Below are positions 11,394 through 22,626 of a stretch of 64,000 bases of DNA, piece by piece (within the stretch, counting starts at the first letter, position 1; each line of letters begins with the position of its first letter). The translations under genes were made by a program, and so were the position numbers. The notes under the pieces were generated by a model, which saw nothing but the letters and a program-made list of their open reading frames with translations, was not told the origin of the DNA and ran no database searches. Origin of the DNA: Elephas maximus indicus (taxonomy: Eukaryota; Chordata; Mammalia; Proboscidea; Elephantidae); assembly GCF_024166365.1 (NCBI RefSeq), contig NC_064834.1, forward strand, positions 71,812,001 to 71,876,000, read 5' to 3'.

Positions 11394-12418
11394 GAAGCCA
11401 CAGCCAGTCTGAGAACAGAGTTTCATGCCGGTAGGGAGCCAAATTCTAGGGAGCCAGACGACGCAGGCCTCTCACCTCCCCAGGGCCAGTTTTAAGCCTG
11501 GGCACTCTGAGCCCTGAGCTGGTGAGGCCTCCGGCTTCTGGGCCGCAGGAAGAACCCGGGGCCGTTTAGGGCAGGAGAACTAGGCCTCGGCACTAATGAG
11601 TCACGCGGTGCTGGGCAGGTTACTCAGCCTTCAGAGTCTGTTTTTCTCTCCTGGAACACTGCTGGGAAGAACAGGAGAGAGTGACATAGATCGAAGCCGA
11701 TTATCGGCATCGTGCCTTTGAGCTAAGCTCTGATTCTATTTCAGACACCAGCCCAGGCCTTGCCACCCTCACTCCACATCTGCAGGAGTTTGTTCCATTG
11801 TCCAAGACATGTCTCTGCTCCGCATCTGGGAGTTAGTCTGTGCCCAAAGAAAGTCACACAGGAGTCTGTCCCCTGTGTCCACCCTCCCAGCCACCCAGGA
11901 GGTGGGGTTGCCTTTTGTCTCTACCCCTTACTGTCTGTTATCTGGGCCAAGCAGACACGGATAGTCTTTTCTGAGGTTACATTGATTAGAAGGTCTATTC
12001 CTCTCTCCTGAGAAAGGGACAGGAGTGAGACACAACCTTGGAAACGGACATTGAATCAAAATGAGACAAAATCAAATTTGATGGTCCCAGCAGATGAAAA
12101 CAATTCCCCTAGCAAATAAGTTCCTTTTTCTCTTAGAAGAGTCAAGGTGACACAAATACCTTCCCTGGGTTTGGGCAATTCATTAGCTCAACCTGCAGAG
12201 CCTGAAGTTCTTGTCTGCTTCCTCTATGATGTGAAAAATCAGTAAAGAATCAACAGCTTAGCTCCCAGCCCTCCTTGGCAGGCAGAGGGGTATTAGTGAG
12301 ACTCATGACTGGGGATCAGGGGCCCTGAATGTCATCCTGATTCCAACCTCAAAGCCCAACGTGAGAGGACAGGCTTTGAGACAATCCTTTCCCACTCTTC
12401 CCTTTCCTGAGTCTCCTT
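11394..12418. other. Unassigned stretch
   Basis: A 1-kb segment without recognised repeats. The first ~200 bp (to about 11590) is GC-rich with several CpGs. No coding exon is recognised. Confidence 0.5.
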
Positions 12419-12504
12419 CTTGAAAGCCCTATGGGGTAGTTCTACTCTGCACGCGTGGGGCCGCCATGAGTCAGAATCAGCTCAATGGCCACTCAACAAT
12501 AGCA
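12419..12504 (+). mobile_element. SINE-A/B tail fragment
   Basis: Only the 3' part is present: GCCCTATGGGGTAGTTCTAC through CATGAGTCAGAATCAGCTC. Confidence 0.85.
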
Positions 12505-14245
12505 GCAGCACGTGTGGTAAACCTGTGCTCTTTCCACTTGGAAATCTCGCTCACGCTGGGGTTTGGAATTTTTTGTTTCTAACCCTCAGACAGCAACTCT
12601 AACAAAAATTCACACCAGCACAAGGCTCCTCTTTTGGCGAGCCCGTGAACTGATTCCATGCCAATTGACTCAGTCTGCTAAAAGTTGCTGTTCTGCGATG
12701 GTCTAACACCCAGTATATTAACATTGGGGCTAATTTCTTTTCAAGGGAGTTTAAAGCCGCCAGAACTTAGATTCTGGGGTTAATTGGTCTGTTTGCCACT
12801 GTTTGTCAGAACTGTCTTTAAAACACATCTTCGAAGACTGTTCTGATACCAGCTCCCGCCTGGCCTGAAATGCTTCAAATGTCTCTATCAATGCCAAAAA
12901 TGGAGCTAGGGAAAGGGCTTTTGGCTTAATTATTTCTGAACACCAAAACGAGGATTCCATGTAGACAGATAATGAGATTTGACACAGTGAAATTAAAATG
13001 CACGTTCAGGCAAGGAAAGCCAGAAAGCTGAACTTCTGACTGGAGGAAGCAAGCACATAGAAGCTTGTTCTGCCTGCCCCAGCCCACCGCTTAGGGGCAG
13101 GCGTGGAGGCTTGGTTTCCTTGTGTCTTAGAGTCAGTTCCATCTTAAAACTTGGGTTGATTGGGTCTCACAGGTTGCTTAGCAACCCACAGACCAATAGT
13201 ATTTGGCTTTAAAATGCCAACATCTGCACCACATTCAATGTATGATTTTTAATTCAAAAACTCAAGTCTGCAGACAGGGAAGAATATGTTTCTTTCAAGG
13301 ATAAAATTAAATTGTATTCCTTCATACTGTTTCCCCTCACCCGGAGCAATCCATGGGTTACATTGTCGGTTTTCACTGCCTCCCGTCTACACTTATGTTT
13401 CCCCTTCCTTTTTTGGGTAGGCTGAGTAGAAAGGAGGAACAAACTGGAACATTTCTTCCACGTGGCCAGGAGAACAGCACAAAAGTACGCATTCCATTTA
13501 AAACATAATTAGGGATGCTTCAGAACAGAAGGGAAAAATATTTTGTTCCCCATTTTATTGAAAGCGATGGTTATTGTGGATCCAAGATTCCACCCAAGTC
13601 AGATAAGAATCGGGATATGTCTGTTGACAACCATCCCAGGATGGAGTAGTCAGTCTATGCTAAGACATGATTCGTTGCATCTGGAGAAGCCAAGACTACT
13701 TTCTTCCCCAGAAAATAACTGAACTGCAACCCCAAAATGAAATTGGAGGAACCAGCTAGCACAGAAATCCCAATACCCAACACCCGATAAATACGGGGTT
13801 AAGGTCGTGAACTCTCACCAGAGATCACATTTTGTAGATCTTGGTCACCATTCCTTCAAACCCCTACCCACCTGGGAGATGTTTTTCCCTGGCGCACCTG
13901 GGCAGTCCCCACTTCCAGTTCTTGCCACTGTAAATTCCCAAGTACCAATATATTTGCATGTTGCTTGGGTAAAAAGGCAACAGAAACCCCCACAGGGAAA
14001 TCAGATTTGGAAAGAGTGAGGGCAGCTCCAGAACAACACCTTTCTTTTAAAAAATCCAAATGGCATTGCAAACTGATGCTATCGTTCGACTGGCCTGTGC
14101 TTGAGTGAACACCTTAGTCTTAGCGCCTTCCAGCCAGAAGAGGTCAAATTACCTGCTGGAAAGCAGAGGAAACTCTAAATCACTAGATCTAAGAAAAAAT
14201 AGCCAAGAGAATTTGAGCAAGGAGGAGGACATTAGATCTCTGGGG
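12505..14245. other. Longest repeat-poor interval of the flank
   Basis: About 1.7 kb without a SINE, LINE, LTR or DNA element that I recognise, in a region where SINEs otherwise occur every 1-2 kb. No coding exon is seen. The interval contains homeodomain-like AATTA motifs near 13505 and A/T-rich blocks at 13200-13320, but no individual site can be claimed. Confidence 0.5.
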
Positions 14246-14449
14246 TAAACCCATTGCCGCCAAGCCATTTCATCTGACAGACCCCATGTGTTACAGAATA
14301 GAGCACGGGGGGGGGGGGTTGTTTTTTGACTGTAATCTTTACAGAAGCAGATGGCCAAGCCTTCCTTCCACAGTGTCTCTGGGTGAGTTCGAACTGTCAA
14401 CCTTTCAAGGCTAGTAGTCGAGCACTTAACCATTTGCACTGCCCGGGGA
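14246..14449 (-). mobile_element. SINE-A, minus strand, with a G12 run
   Basis: The tail CCATTGCCGCCAAGCC comes first. A 12-G tract interrupts the copy at 14307-14318. GACTGTAATCTTTACAGAAG and the reversed head follow. Confidence 0.9.
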
Positions 14450-14466
14450 TTTCTCCACCTGGAGGG

Positions 14467-14675
14467 GTTGTTGTTCGTTGCCGTCAAGTCGATTCCAACT
14501 CATAGTGACCCATGTGTTGCAGATTAGAACTGCACTCCACAACAGGGTTTTCAAGGCTGTGACCTTTCAGAAACTGATCACCAGGCCTGACTTGCAAGGC
14601 ATTTCTGGGTGGGTTCGAACCACCAATCTTTCCGTTAGTAGTCAAATGCTTAACCATTTGCGCCACTCAGGGACT
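14467..14675 (-). mobile_element. SINE-B, minus strand
   Basis: Its terminus is GTTGTTGTTCGTTGCCGTC and its reversed box B is GGGTTCGAACCACC. It lies 17 bp from the preceding same-strand SINE. Confidence 0.93.
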
Positions 14676-15509
14676 TCTCTGTTTACGATAGGTCCCTTTA
14701 AGGGGACAATGTCTGAAGGGGCTTTAACCAGGAGAGACCCTGTGGCAGAAAAAGTGCTTGGTGCTTTAATAAAACAAAAACACTTAAACATATCCACTCA
14801 CCTCTCAACATAACACCCCAGCCGGTTGAGGTTTTGGCCACTCTCCTTGCCCAGAGCATGAGGTCTGATTACCACTATCTTCGCTTGCATAACTACAAAT
14901 GTTATCATTACCACTGGACTGATAGGGCTCTGTTTTACAAACACAATGGAAGGCTGTGTGTGTGTGTGCTTGCCCTCTCACCAGAAGGGCTGGTTTAAAA
15001 GAAAAAAAAAGGAGAAGGGGAAGAGGGGGGCTGGGGACCCAGAGGGCCGGGCCTGCTGAATGAGCCTTTCAGAAAGAATTAAGTGACAGGTTTTGTGTGT
15101 GTGCTTTTTTAAAAACGCGGCTGCCAAAGCTAAGAATTGAAAAGTATTCAATGGGCATCATGTCAGAAACACAATGATTTATTTTGCTGGTTCATTTTCA
15201 AACAAGAGCTTTCTCCTTATTTCCTGAAATGTGTTTTGGGCCCGAATCTTCAAAATGTGGGGAACAGAAGTTAGGCAGGAGCCGGGTCTGATTCAAGATA
15301 AACAAGTGTTAGATTATAAATATGACAGTGGCGGATCCCTGGCCTCCAAAGAGCCCCGTCTGTTTACCCAGTCTGCAGACTTCGTCCAGAACACACAGGG
15401 GGAGAAGGGGGTCCCTTGGGGCTGCCCTTCCAGCACGGGGCGTGGTTTAGTAGTCTTTCTGCTGTCACTATCCTCGACAGAGTAGGTAGCCTCGTCATAT
15501 AGCCCTGCT
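14676..15509. other. Unassigned stretch
   Basis: No recognised repeat apart from a short GTGTGTGT tract near 14957 and purine-rich sequence at 15000-15045. No gene is recognised. Confidence 0.5.
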
Positions 15510-15690
15510 AACTCCGTAGCCATCAAGTCCATCCCGACACGTGGCGACTCCAGGTGTGTCAGAGTAGAACTGCTCCATGGGGTTTTCAATGGCTGATTTT
15601 TCAGAAATAGATCACCAGGCCTTTCTTCAGGGGCACGTCTGGAGGGATTCAAACCACCAACCATTCAGTTAGAAGCCATTAAGTCAGAGC
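15510..15690 (-). mobile_element. SINE-B, minus strand, 5' end decayed
   Basis: Tail GTAGCCATCAAGTCCATCC and middle ATCACCAGGCCTTTCTTC are present; the tRNA-like head is degraded after AACCATTCAGTTAGAAGCC. Confidence 0.88.
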
Positions 15691-16065
15691 TTTTGCGCAC
15701 ATAGCAGGTTTCAATCTCAGTCCCTGGTCCATCCCACAAGGCAGAAAAATCTCATCCTAGACAATTTCCATTGGGTTTCCCGCTCTTTCTCCAGGATTGC
15801 ACCCAAGTTCCCGGAGGCCCACCCAGGCCTGGGTATGGGAAGCTGGCAGGGGGTTGGGGAAGCCGTGATGTGGTCCTCAGGGACCACTGTCCATGCAGTC
15901 ACTAGCAGACCTTTCCTCTGCCTGGTCTGCTGTCCACTCAGCTCCGGGGTCGCGGGGGCTCACAGAGGGTCCGCTTCCCAGAGAGGCTGAGGAAGTGAAG
16001 CGTCTGCTGCGAGCCCTCTTCCCATGGACCCCATCCCGAGCCCTGTACTGAATTGTTTTAAAATA
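15691..16065. other. Unassigned stretch
   Basis: No repeat or exon is recognised. It is moderately GC-rich at 15930-16040. Confidence 0.5.
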
Positions 16066-16250
16066 ATATATATATATTATTTTTTTATTGGGATATAATT
16101 CACATCCCATAAAATTCACCCTTTGAAAGTGTACAAATCCTTTGGTTTTTAGTATATTCACCAAGTTGTATAACCATCCTCACTCTTTAACTCCAGAACA
16201 TTTCCATCCCCTGACAAAGAAACCCCGCCTACACCTAATTCGAAATTCAT
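16066..16250. mobile_element. Old L1 3'-end remnant
   Basis: TTTTTTATTGGGATATAATTC, then CATAAAATTCACC, AAGTGTACAAATCC and GTTGTATAACCATCC match the general pattern of ancient mammalian L1 3' sequence. Strand is not assigned because only the non-coding end is present. Confidence 0.65.
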
Positions 16251-16705
16251 CCTTTTGGATTCTCTTCTCTGAGATGAGTCCCTAAACTGTATAAGCTTCA
16301 AGCCCCATAAAAAATCCACCCCTGGATTCCAGGACGTCTGGCAAAGCCGCCTCAGGCCTGCCTGCTGAGCTGGCCGCACAGCCCCAACCAGCTGCCCTAG
16401 GTGGGAGAGGCACAGATTCCCTGGAACTCAGACCCCTCCAAAGCTGCCTGGGGTTTCTGGTTCTGCCGCCCCTTACCCTAGGGCTTTGGGGCCCTAGGAG
16501 GTCCCTTTGGGAAGACTCACCAAGACCTGATCCTGCTTTGTTCCCTGGAGTCCTGAGAACCTCGGGGCAGAGCAGCCTATCTCTTCATCTATTTCTCCTT
16601 TAAATTCAAAAGACAAGAGAATTTGACTCTTGTCCTTTGAACATCCCTTCCCTGAGGCTAGTTAGAGAAAGCAGCAGCTGCCTCATGAAAGGTCATAAAA
16701 TCACA
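16251..16705. other. Unassigned stretch
   Basis: No recognised repeat or exon. Confidence 0.5.
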
Positions 16706-17022
16706 AAGTAATTTAGTGGTAGAACTCTCACCTCTCACACAGGAGCTGCACGTTCAATTCTTGGCCCATGCACCTCACGTGCAGCCACTACTCGTGACAG
16801 TGGGGGCTTTGTGTGTGGCTCTGATGCTGAACAGATTTCAGCAGAGCTTCCAGACTAAGATATACTAGGAAGAAGGGCCTGGGAAGCTACTTCCAAAAAT
16901 CAAGTCAGTGAAAACCCTATGACCACAAAGGTTCAAACTGCTACCTGTCGTGGGGATGTTGCAGGACCGGGCAGCATATTGTTCTGTTGTTCATGGTGTC
17001 ACACTGTCAACTAGCAACAACA
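16706..17022 (+). mobile_element. Gly-SINE, plus strand
   Basis: The head is tRNA-Gly-like (GTGGTAGAACTCTCACC, then GTTCAATTCTTGGCCCATGC). The RTE-leader-like body has CAGAGCTTCCAGACTAAG, and the RTE-like 3' end has GCAGGACCGGGCAGCATA and a CTAGCAACAAC terminus. Confidence 0.88.
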
Positions 17023-17289
17023 AAGGGGTACCTAAACTCCACCTGGGTTAGTTCATCCAATTACTCTTTTGATGCACACCTGACAACACAGCTTCTCAGT
17101 GGCTTCTCAGACAGAGGTGATACCAGGTAACCTTGTGGCAGGGGCTGACTCAAGACAGATGCTCTTCCCCAAGAAGGGAAGTGGCCTTATTAGCCATCTT
17201 AGACAAACAAACAAAAATAAAGTCCAAGAACCCCACCCCCGACACACACAATCCCAGGAGATAGTAGGGCTGGGGCTATGGTCGGATAC

Positions 17290-17680
17290 TGCTTAGGGAG
17301 TCAGAGTCTGGGTCCTGATCTACCCCTGAATCATTCATTGTGGGTTATTTGCTTCCTCTGAACTTCAGTTTAAAATAAACCAAAAAACAGTTGCCGTTCT
17401 AGTTGATTCCAACTCATGGCGACCTCATGTGTGTCCAAGTAGAACTGTGCTCCATGAGGCTTTCACTGGCTGCTATTTTGGAAGTAGATCTCCAGGTCTT
17501 CCTTCCGAGGCAACTCTGGGTGGACTCGAACTGCCAACCTTTCCGTTATCAGCCGGGGCATTAACCATTTGCATTTCCCAGGGACTCCGGACCTCTGTTT
17601 AGCATCTGAAAAATGAGAGGGTTGAGCTTGACTGCCAAGCTTACTCTGGTTCTAGTTTTCTAGGACTTCTCAGTGCCAGC
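17290..17680 (+). mobile_element. MIR, split by a SINE-B
   Basis: GGGTCCTGATCTACC through CTTCCTCTGAACTTCAG lies before the SINE-B, and CTCTGTTTAGCATCTGAAAAAT lies after it (from 17590). Together they restore the MIR order. Confidence 0.65.
17385..17588 (-). mobile_element. SINE-B, minus strand, inserted in a MIR
   Basis: It runs from the AAACAGTTGCCGTTC tail to CATTTCCCAGGGACTCC. It interrupts the MIR at 17290-17680. Confidence 0.9.
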
Positions 17681-18606
17681 CCTTGGTGAGATCTCATTTC
17701 CCTTCAGTGTATACTTAATTTGTGTTTTTATTTGATTTCACGTAATTAAAAACTTTGAGAAATGGATAGGGCACAAAATAAGAGCAGAATTCCCAAAAGA
17801 TGGCCCAGGCCAGACACCCAGGGGTCACAGCTCCCCTGGAAATTATGGGGCCTGTCCGGGTAGAACAGCCCCAGCTCAGATCACTGACCTGAGAAGGTGG
17901 AAAGGAGGTGGCATATTCCGAAATCCAGGCTTTTCTATGTCAGAAAGGGCAAACCCGAGAGTGCAGCCATCACAAAGTATCCAGATAATGGTGATGATGA
18001 TGACGGTGTCTGCAGCTCCCTGTGTTTGGTACTTACCAGGCACTACGGTGAGCAATTTATATACAGGACTATTTATATACAGGACTTCTCATCACCATTC
18101 AATAAGTATTGTGTTATCCCCATCTTGCTGGCCAGGAAAATGCATGTTAGAGAGGTTGAAAATTTTGACCAGGGCCATACAGGTAGGTATTGAGACAGCT
18201 AGCATCTCTACCCTGTCTACCTGCCTCCAGAGCCTTGCTCTTAACCACAACTCCGTGCTTCCTTACGCAGGGAAAGCCAAGAATGGGTTACCCTCAGGTT
18301 CCAGTGCTCAGAATTGCCTCTCCCAGCCTGGACCAAGCACTGAAGTGGGTTTGGGCTTCCTCTGACTCAGGATTGAACATGTATCGCTTTGTTTGCTGTG
18401 GGAAAAAGACAATATCTGACTAAAAGCAGTGACCTCAATTATCTAAGGAGAAAAAGAATCCCAACCTCACATCTTATAGCCTTGTAAATTCCAGCTGTAT
18501 CAAACATTAAACAATAAACTGAAATTCAGAAACACACACAAAAAGTATTATAGAATTGAAATGGGGAAGGCTATTATAAGTAGCTATTTAATGTAAAAGT
18601 CTTAAA
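17681..18606. other. Unassigned stretch
   Basis: Mostly unassigned. A (GAT)n-like tract lies at 17990-18006. A diverged L2/MIR-like portion (GGTACTTACCAGGCACTACG) lies at about 18025-18190. The 142-codon frame at 17937-18365 runs through this old repeat and is not convincing. Confidence 0.5.
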
Positions 18607-18687
18607 AAGAAAGATTGAAGAATTTGATTGTGTGAATTTTTTTCTGCTAAAAAAAAATTCACACAATCAAATTCTTCAATCTTTCTT
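18607..18687. repeat. Perfect 37-bp inverted repeat with a 7-nt loop
   Basis: The arms 18607-18643 and 18651-18687 are exact reverse complements as I read them, separated by CTGCTAA at 18644-18650. The left arm begins AAGAAAGATTGAAGAATTTG. The arms are A/T-rich and the structure would form a near-blunt hairpin or cruciform. The family is unknown to me. Confidence 0.95.
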
Positions 18688-18869
18688 AATACTGCTAATA
18701 AAGCTGAAAGGTAAATGACAAACATATTACAGACATGGGCTAACTTGCTGCATCAGTATCTCCTGCAAACAAAACAAAGACCAAGAACCCAACAGAAGAC
18801 ACGGGCAAAGGTTATGAACAGTTCATAGCAAAAAAAAATTACAGATGGTTCTTAAACATATTAAAGTGT

Positions 18870-19262
18870 TCAAATCTTGCTCATAATAAGAGAATTCCAA
18901 ATTGAAACTACCCATCCAACTGGCCAAGATCTACAAGGCTCAGCAAAGGTATAGGAAACACATTCTCACCCTGTGCTGGAGGGCGTACACCTCCACCAAG
19001 ACTCCATGGAGAGCAATTAGGCAACCCAGCTTTGATCCAGCTAGTCCACATTTAGGAATTTAACTTTCAAACATGCCTACATATGTAGGAAGTGGTTATG
19101 TACAAGAATATTTACTGTATCATTGTTTACAGCAGTAAAAGGTTGGAAAACACCGTCTTTAACAGTAAAAGGTTGGAAGCAACCCAAGTATCTGAGTGGG
19201 AAACTGGTTAAGTAAATTATGGAACAGAATGCTCTGCAGATATAATTGACGATGATCCACAT
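18870..19262 (+). mobile_element. L1/HAL1-type 3' remnant
   Basis: The segment resembles the 3' part of old L1-related elements: CAAATTGAAACTACCCATCC, then CAAACATGCCTACATATGTA, then TGGAAGCAACCCAAGTATC. A GTAAAAGGTTGGAA unit occurs twice (19134 and 19163). Confidence 0.7.
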
Positions 19263-19484
19263 GAAAAGAACGAAGTTGGACCCTTACATCATACACGAAA
19301 ATTAACTCGCAATGCATAAACAATTTCAATGTAAGAGCTAAAACTATAAAACCCTCAGAAGAAAGCATGGGAGTAAACGTCCATGACCTTGGATATGGCA
19401 ATGGATTTTTAGATATGACCCCAAAAGCATAAGCAACAAGAGAAAAAATAGATAAAGTAGACTTCCTCAAAATAAAAAACTTTT

Positions 19485-19856
19485 AACCCCGAGAATATGG
19501 CTCCTGGATACCCTTTTAACTCAGAACTGAAGTCACTCCCAAAGTTCACTCTTCAGCCAAAGATTAGACAGGCCTATAAAATGAGCAATAACACATGTGA
19601 GGAATGTACTTCGTAGTTCAATCATGTATACGAGACTAAAGGGGCACAACTGCCCAAAAGCAATGATGAGAAGGCAGGAAGGAACAGGAAAACTGGACAA
19701 ATGGAAATAGCAAACCAGGGTGGAGAAGGGGAGAGTGTTGATCTATCACAGGGTTGGTAACCAATGTCACAGAATAATTTGTGTATCAGTTGTTGAATGA
19801 AAAACTAATTTGTTCTGTAAACTTTCACCTAAAGCACAGTAAAAAAAAAAAAAAAT
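19485..19856 (+). mobile_element. Truncated young L1 3' end inserted in the older L1
   Basis: It starts AACCCCGAGAATATGGCTCC, continues CTTCAGCCAAAGATTAGACAG and GAGAGTGTTGATC, and ends in a poly(A) tract. A 12-bp target-site duplication TAAAAAACTTTT flanks it (19473-19484 and 19857-19868). Confidence 0.92.
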
Positions 19857-20052
19857 TAAAAAACTTTTGTGCATCAAGGGACACTATCAAGAACATAAAA
19901 AGACAACACACAAAATGGGAGAAAATATTTGCAAATCGTATCTCTGACAAGGGGCTTATATCCAGACTATGCAAAGAACTCTTAAAACTCAACAACAAAA
20001 ACACAACCCAAAGAGAAAATGGGCAAAGGACTTGATTAGACATTTATCCAAA

Positions 20053-20267
20053 TCAGGGCTGATTCGAACCCCTGCTGAGACTTCGCATTTCTAACAAGTT
20101 CCCAGGTGATCTAACGCTGCTAATTAGGGACCAATTCTGAGAATCACTAGTAGAGCAGTGGTTCTCAACTTGATAATACATAAGAATCACCTGGAGATCT
20201 TGTTAAACTGTAGGTTCTGATTCAGTATATCTGGGGTAGAAATGAAATGAACCGGTTTGAAAGCCTG
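20053..20267. mobile_element. MER5-like hAT element, permuted, inserted in the L1
   Basis: ATCCAAA on both sides (20046-20052 and 20268-20274) suggests a hAT target-site duplication. Inside, a right-half MER5-like segment (GCATTTCTAACAAGTTCCC) precedes a left-half segment (GTGGTTCTCAACTTG), the reverse of the usual order. Confidence 0.75.
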
Positions 20268-21065
20268 ATCCAAAGAGAGAAACAAATGACCAATAAGCGT
20301 GTAAAAAGATGATCAACATCCTTAGCCATCATGAATATGCAAATCAAAACCACATTATACCACTTCACAGTCATTAGGATGGCTGTAATTTTTTTTTAAA
20401 TGGAAAATATGAAGTGTTTGCAAGGATGTGGCTAAATTAGAACGCTTATACATTGTCAATGGCATGTAAAATGGTATAGCTGCTGTGGAAAACAGTTTGG
20501 TGGTTCCTCAAAAAGTTAAACATGGAATTACCCATCAAACCTACTTTTAGGTACATATCCAAAAGAATTGAAAGCAGGTGTTCAAACAAAAACTTGTACG
20601 TGAATGTTCAGAGCAGCATTATTCATAGTTACCAAAAAGTGGAAAGAACCAAAAGCCCATCGACTGATGAGTGGTTAAGCAAAACGTGGCATACCCATAC
20701 GATGGAACATTATTCAGCAATAAAAAAGGATGAAGTGCTGATGAAGCTACAACATGGATGAACCTTATGCTATGTGAACGATACGCCACGTGAAAGAAGC
20801 CAGACACAGAGAGGCCACCTATCATATGATTCCATTTATATCAAACTTCCAGAATAGGCAAAGCCATAGAGACAGAAGGCAGATCAGTGATGGGGGTGGG
20901 AGGCCTACAGTGGAAAGGATGGTGAGGGACTGCTTAAGAGGTGCGTGGCTTCCTTTTGGGGTGCTGAAAATGCACTGGAAATAGCTAGTGCTGATGGCAG
21001 CACAACACTACTCTAAAATGGTTACAATTGTGAATTTTCTGTTATATGAATTCTACCTCAAACGA

Positions 21066-22071
21066 AAAAAAAGAAGATGAGGGAATTCCTTATGAATCAA
21101 TAAAGAATAATCCCCAAGACATATTGTTAGGTAAAAAAAAAAAAGTGCACCACTGCAGAGCAATGGATATATATGCTGCCATTTATGTCCTTTTATAACA
21201 CATTTGTTGACCAAGTTTGAATATAACTTACCTCCCCAGGCTTGGAGGGAGAGGCACACCCTTTTCCAAAGGGGGTGTCACTGTCGGGCGAGCACTTGGC
21301 CTTGCTTACCCAGGGTGCAAAATCAGTTACCCTCCTGCTGAGCCCAAGGTGACCTGGTTTGCGCTGGGGGCCCTGGGCAAGCTGAGCAGTATGCAGTCCT
21401 GTTGTGTGTGTGCACCCAAAGCTGGGCTCCCAAGACAGCTAGTCTGATCCACTGCAGTTGCTTCAGCTCAGAGGAGTTGCAAAATCAACTCCAGAGTCGT
21501 CGAGAGAGAGAAAACGTGGAGTTCCTTCCACCTGCCCGCCAATTCAGCGAGCACCATTCCACGTGTGAGCATCTCACCATGCCCAGTGTCAGGTCAGCCT
21601 TAAAAGGTAAGCATTCTTCTCAGAACATGACCCATAAATGCAAGCCAACTACTTCATCTGGTGCTCCACTGAGGAAAAAAAAGCTATCAGTTCCAACACT
21701 AAAGGAGAAACTGGCTGCAAAGAGCTACTTGAGAGAGAGAACCATACTGCATTTTATGGGCCATTTCAGGGATTTTCAAGGGTAATTTTGACCATATGTG
21801 ATTCTTGCTTCATGTGACTGCACTGAAGCACCAACAGGGTACAACCTACTTCGTGTGTAGAAAGGGAGAAATGGGACACAGGGCAGTAATATACGTGCTA
21901 CCCAAAGTGTCCCTAACTATCCCTGACCATCCTCTCTGTAACTACGTACTGGTCACGGTCGTGATGAAGGTAGCACAGAGAAAGCCTGCCACGTATTCAA
22001 AACTGACTATGTGCCCAGTGCTCCACATATAAATCTCATCTAAAGCTCACAATATCATTAAAAAAAAAAAA
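21066..22071. other. Unassigned stretch
   Basis: No repeat is recognised until an L2/MIR-like part at about 21965-22060 (ACTATGTGCCCAGTGCTCC), which appears to continue past the SINEs at 22072-22345. The 127-codon frame at 21402-21785 has no homologue that I recognise. Confidence 0.5.
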
Positions 22072-22274
22072 AAAATTGTCCTCAGGTCAACTGCAACTCA
22101 CGGTGACCCCCATGTATGTCAGAGCCGAACTGTGCTCTGCAGGGATTTCAACCACTGATTTTTCAAAGTAGATTACCAAGCCTTTCTTCCAAGGCACCTC
22201 TGGGTGGGCTTGAACCTCCAGCCTTTGGGTTAGCAGCTGAATGCATTAGCAGTTTGCATCACCCAGAGACCCCA
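22072..22274 (-). mobile_element. SINE-B, minus strand
   Basis: An A run is followed by TTGTCCTCAGGTCAACTGC, then CTTCCAAGGCACCTCTGG, with the head ending CACCCAGAGACCCC. Confidence 0.92.
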
Positions 22275-22299
22275 CCAAGTCTATTAAAAAAAAAAAACA

Positions 22300-22345
22300 A
22301 AAAAAAACCCCGTTGCTGTCGAGTCAATTACGACTCATAGAATCA
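22300..22345 (-). mobile_element. SINE tail fragment, minus strand
   Basis: Only CCCGTTGCTGTCGAGTCAATT and CGACTCATAG remain after an A-rich tract. Confidence 0.75.
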
Positions 22346-22480
22346 AACTCATTCTGTCGGTAGGAAAACAGGCTCAGAAAGGCCGAGTCATTAACCCAAG
22401 ACAAGTGGCAGAGGCAGTGGCGGCCCCTGATCTGAGATCAAAGCCCAAGTTCTACCTCCACTTCTCTGCCTTCCAACTCG
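22346..22480 (-). mobile_element. MIR/L2-like remnant
   Basis: GGAAAACAGGCTCAGAAAGG, then AGACAAGTGGCAGAGG, is the reverse-complement MIR-like pattern. It probably belongs with 21965-22060 on the other side of the SINE insertions. Confidence 0.5.
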
Positions 22481-22563
22481 GGCCAAGTCACACCCATGAC
22501 CTCAGCTCACCTGCTCTTTATCCTACGTGCTAATTTACTCTTCAATTTATATCCAATCTAGTC

Positions 22564-22626
22564 CCTTGTCGTACAGGGTCGCTATGAGCCGGAATCGACT
22601 CGATGGCACTGGGTTTGGTTTTTGGG
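22564..22626 (+). mobile_element. SINE-A tail fragment, plus strand
   Basis: GGGTCGCTATGAGCCGGAATC, then GACTCGATGGCACTGGG and GGTTTTT. Confidence 0.85.

Larger units (their letters stand above)
19266..21065 (+). mobile_element. L1 remnant: ORF2 C-terminal part and 3' end, twice interrupted
   Basis: Degenerate L1 coding sequence reads in broken frames and includes KWEKIFANRISDKGLISRLC at about 19912-19972. After the second insertion it continues with AATCAAAACCACATTATACC, GCATTATTCATAGTTACC and HYSAIKK. It closes with a typical old-L1 3' end. It is split by a younger L1 tail (19485-19856) and by a MER5-like element (20053-20267). Stops and frameshifts make it non-functional. Confidence 0.9.

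Noticed and set aside
18607..18687. MADE1 mariner MITE
   Set aside because: Arm length and loop size are similar, but the arm sequence does not match MADE1 as I know it, and TA target duplications are not evident at the ends.
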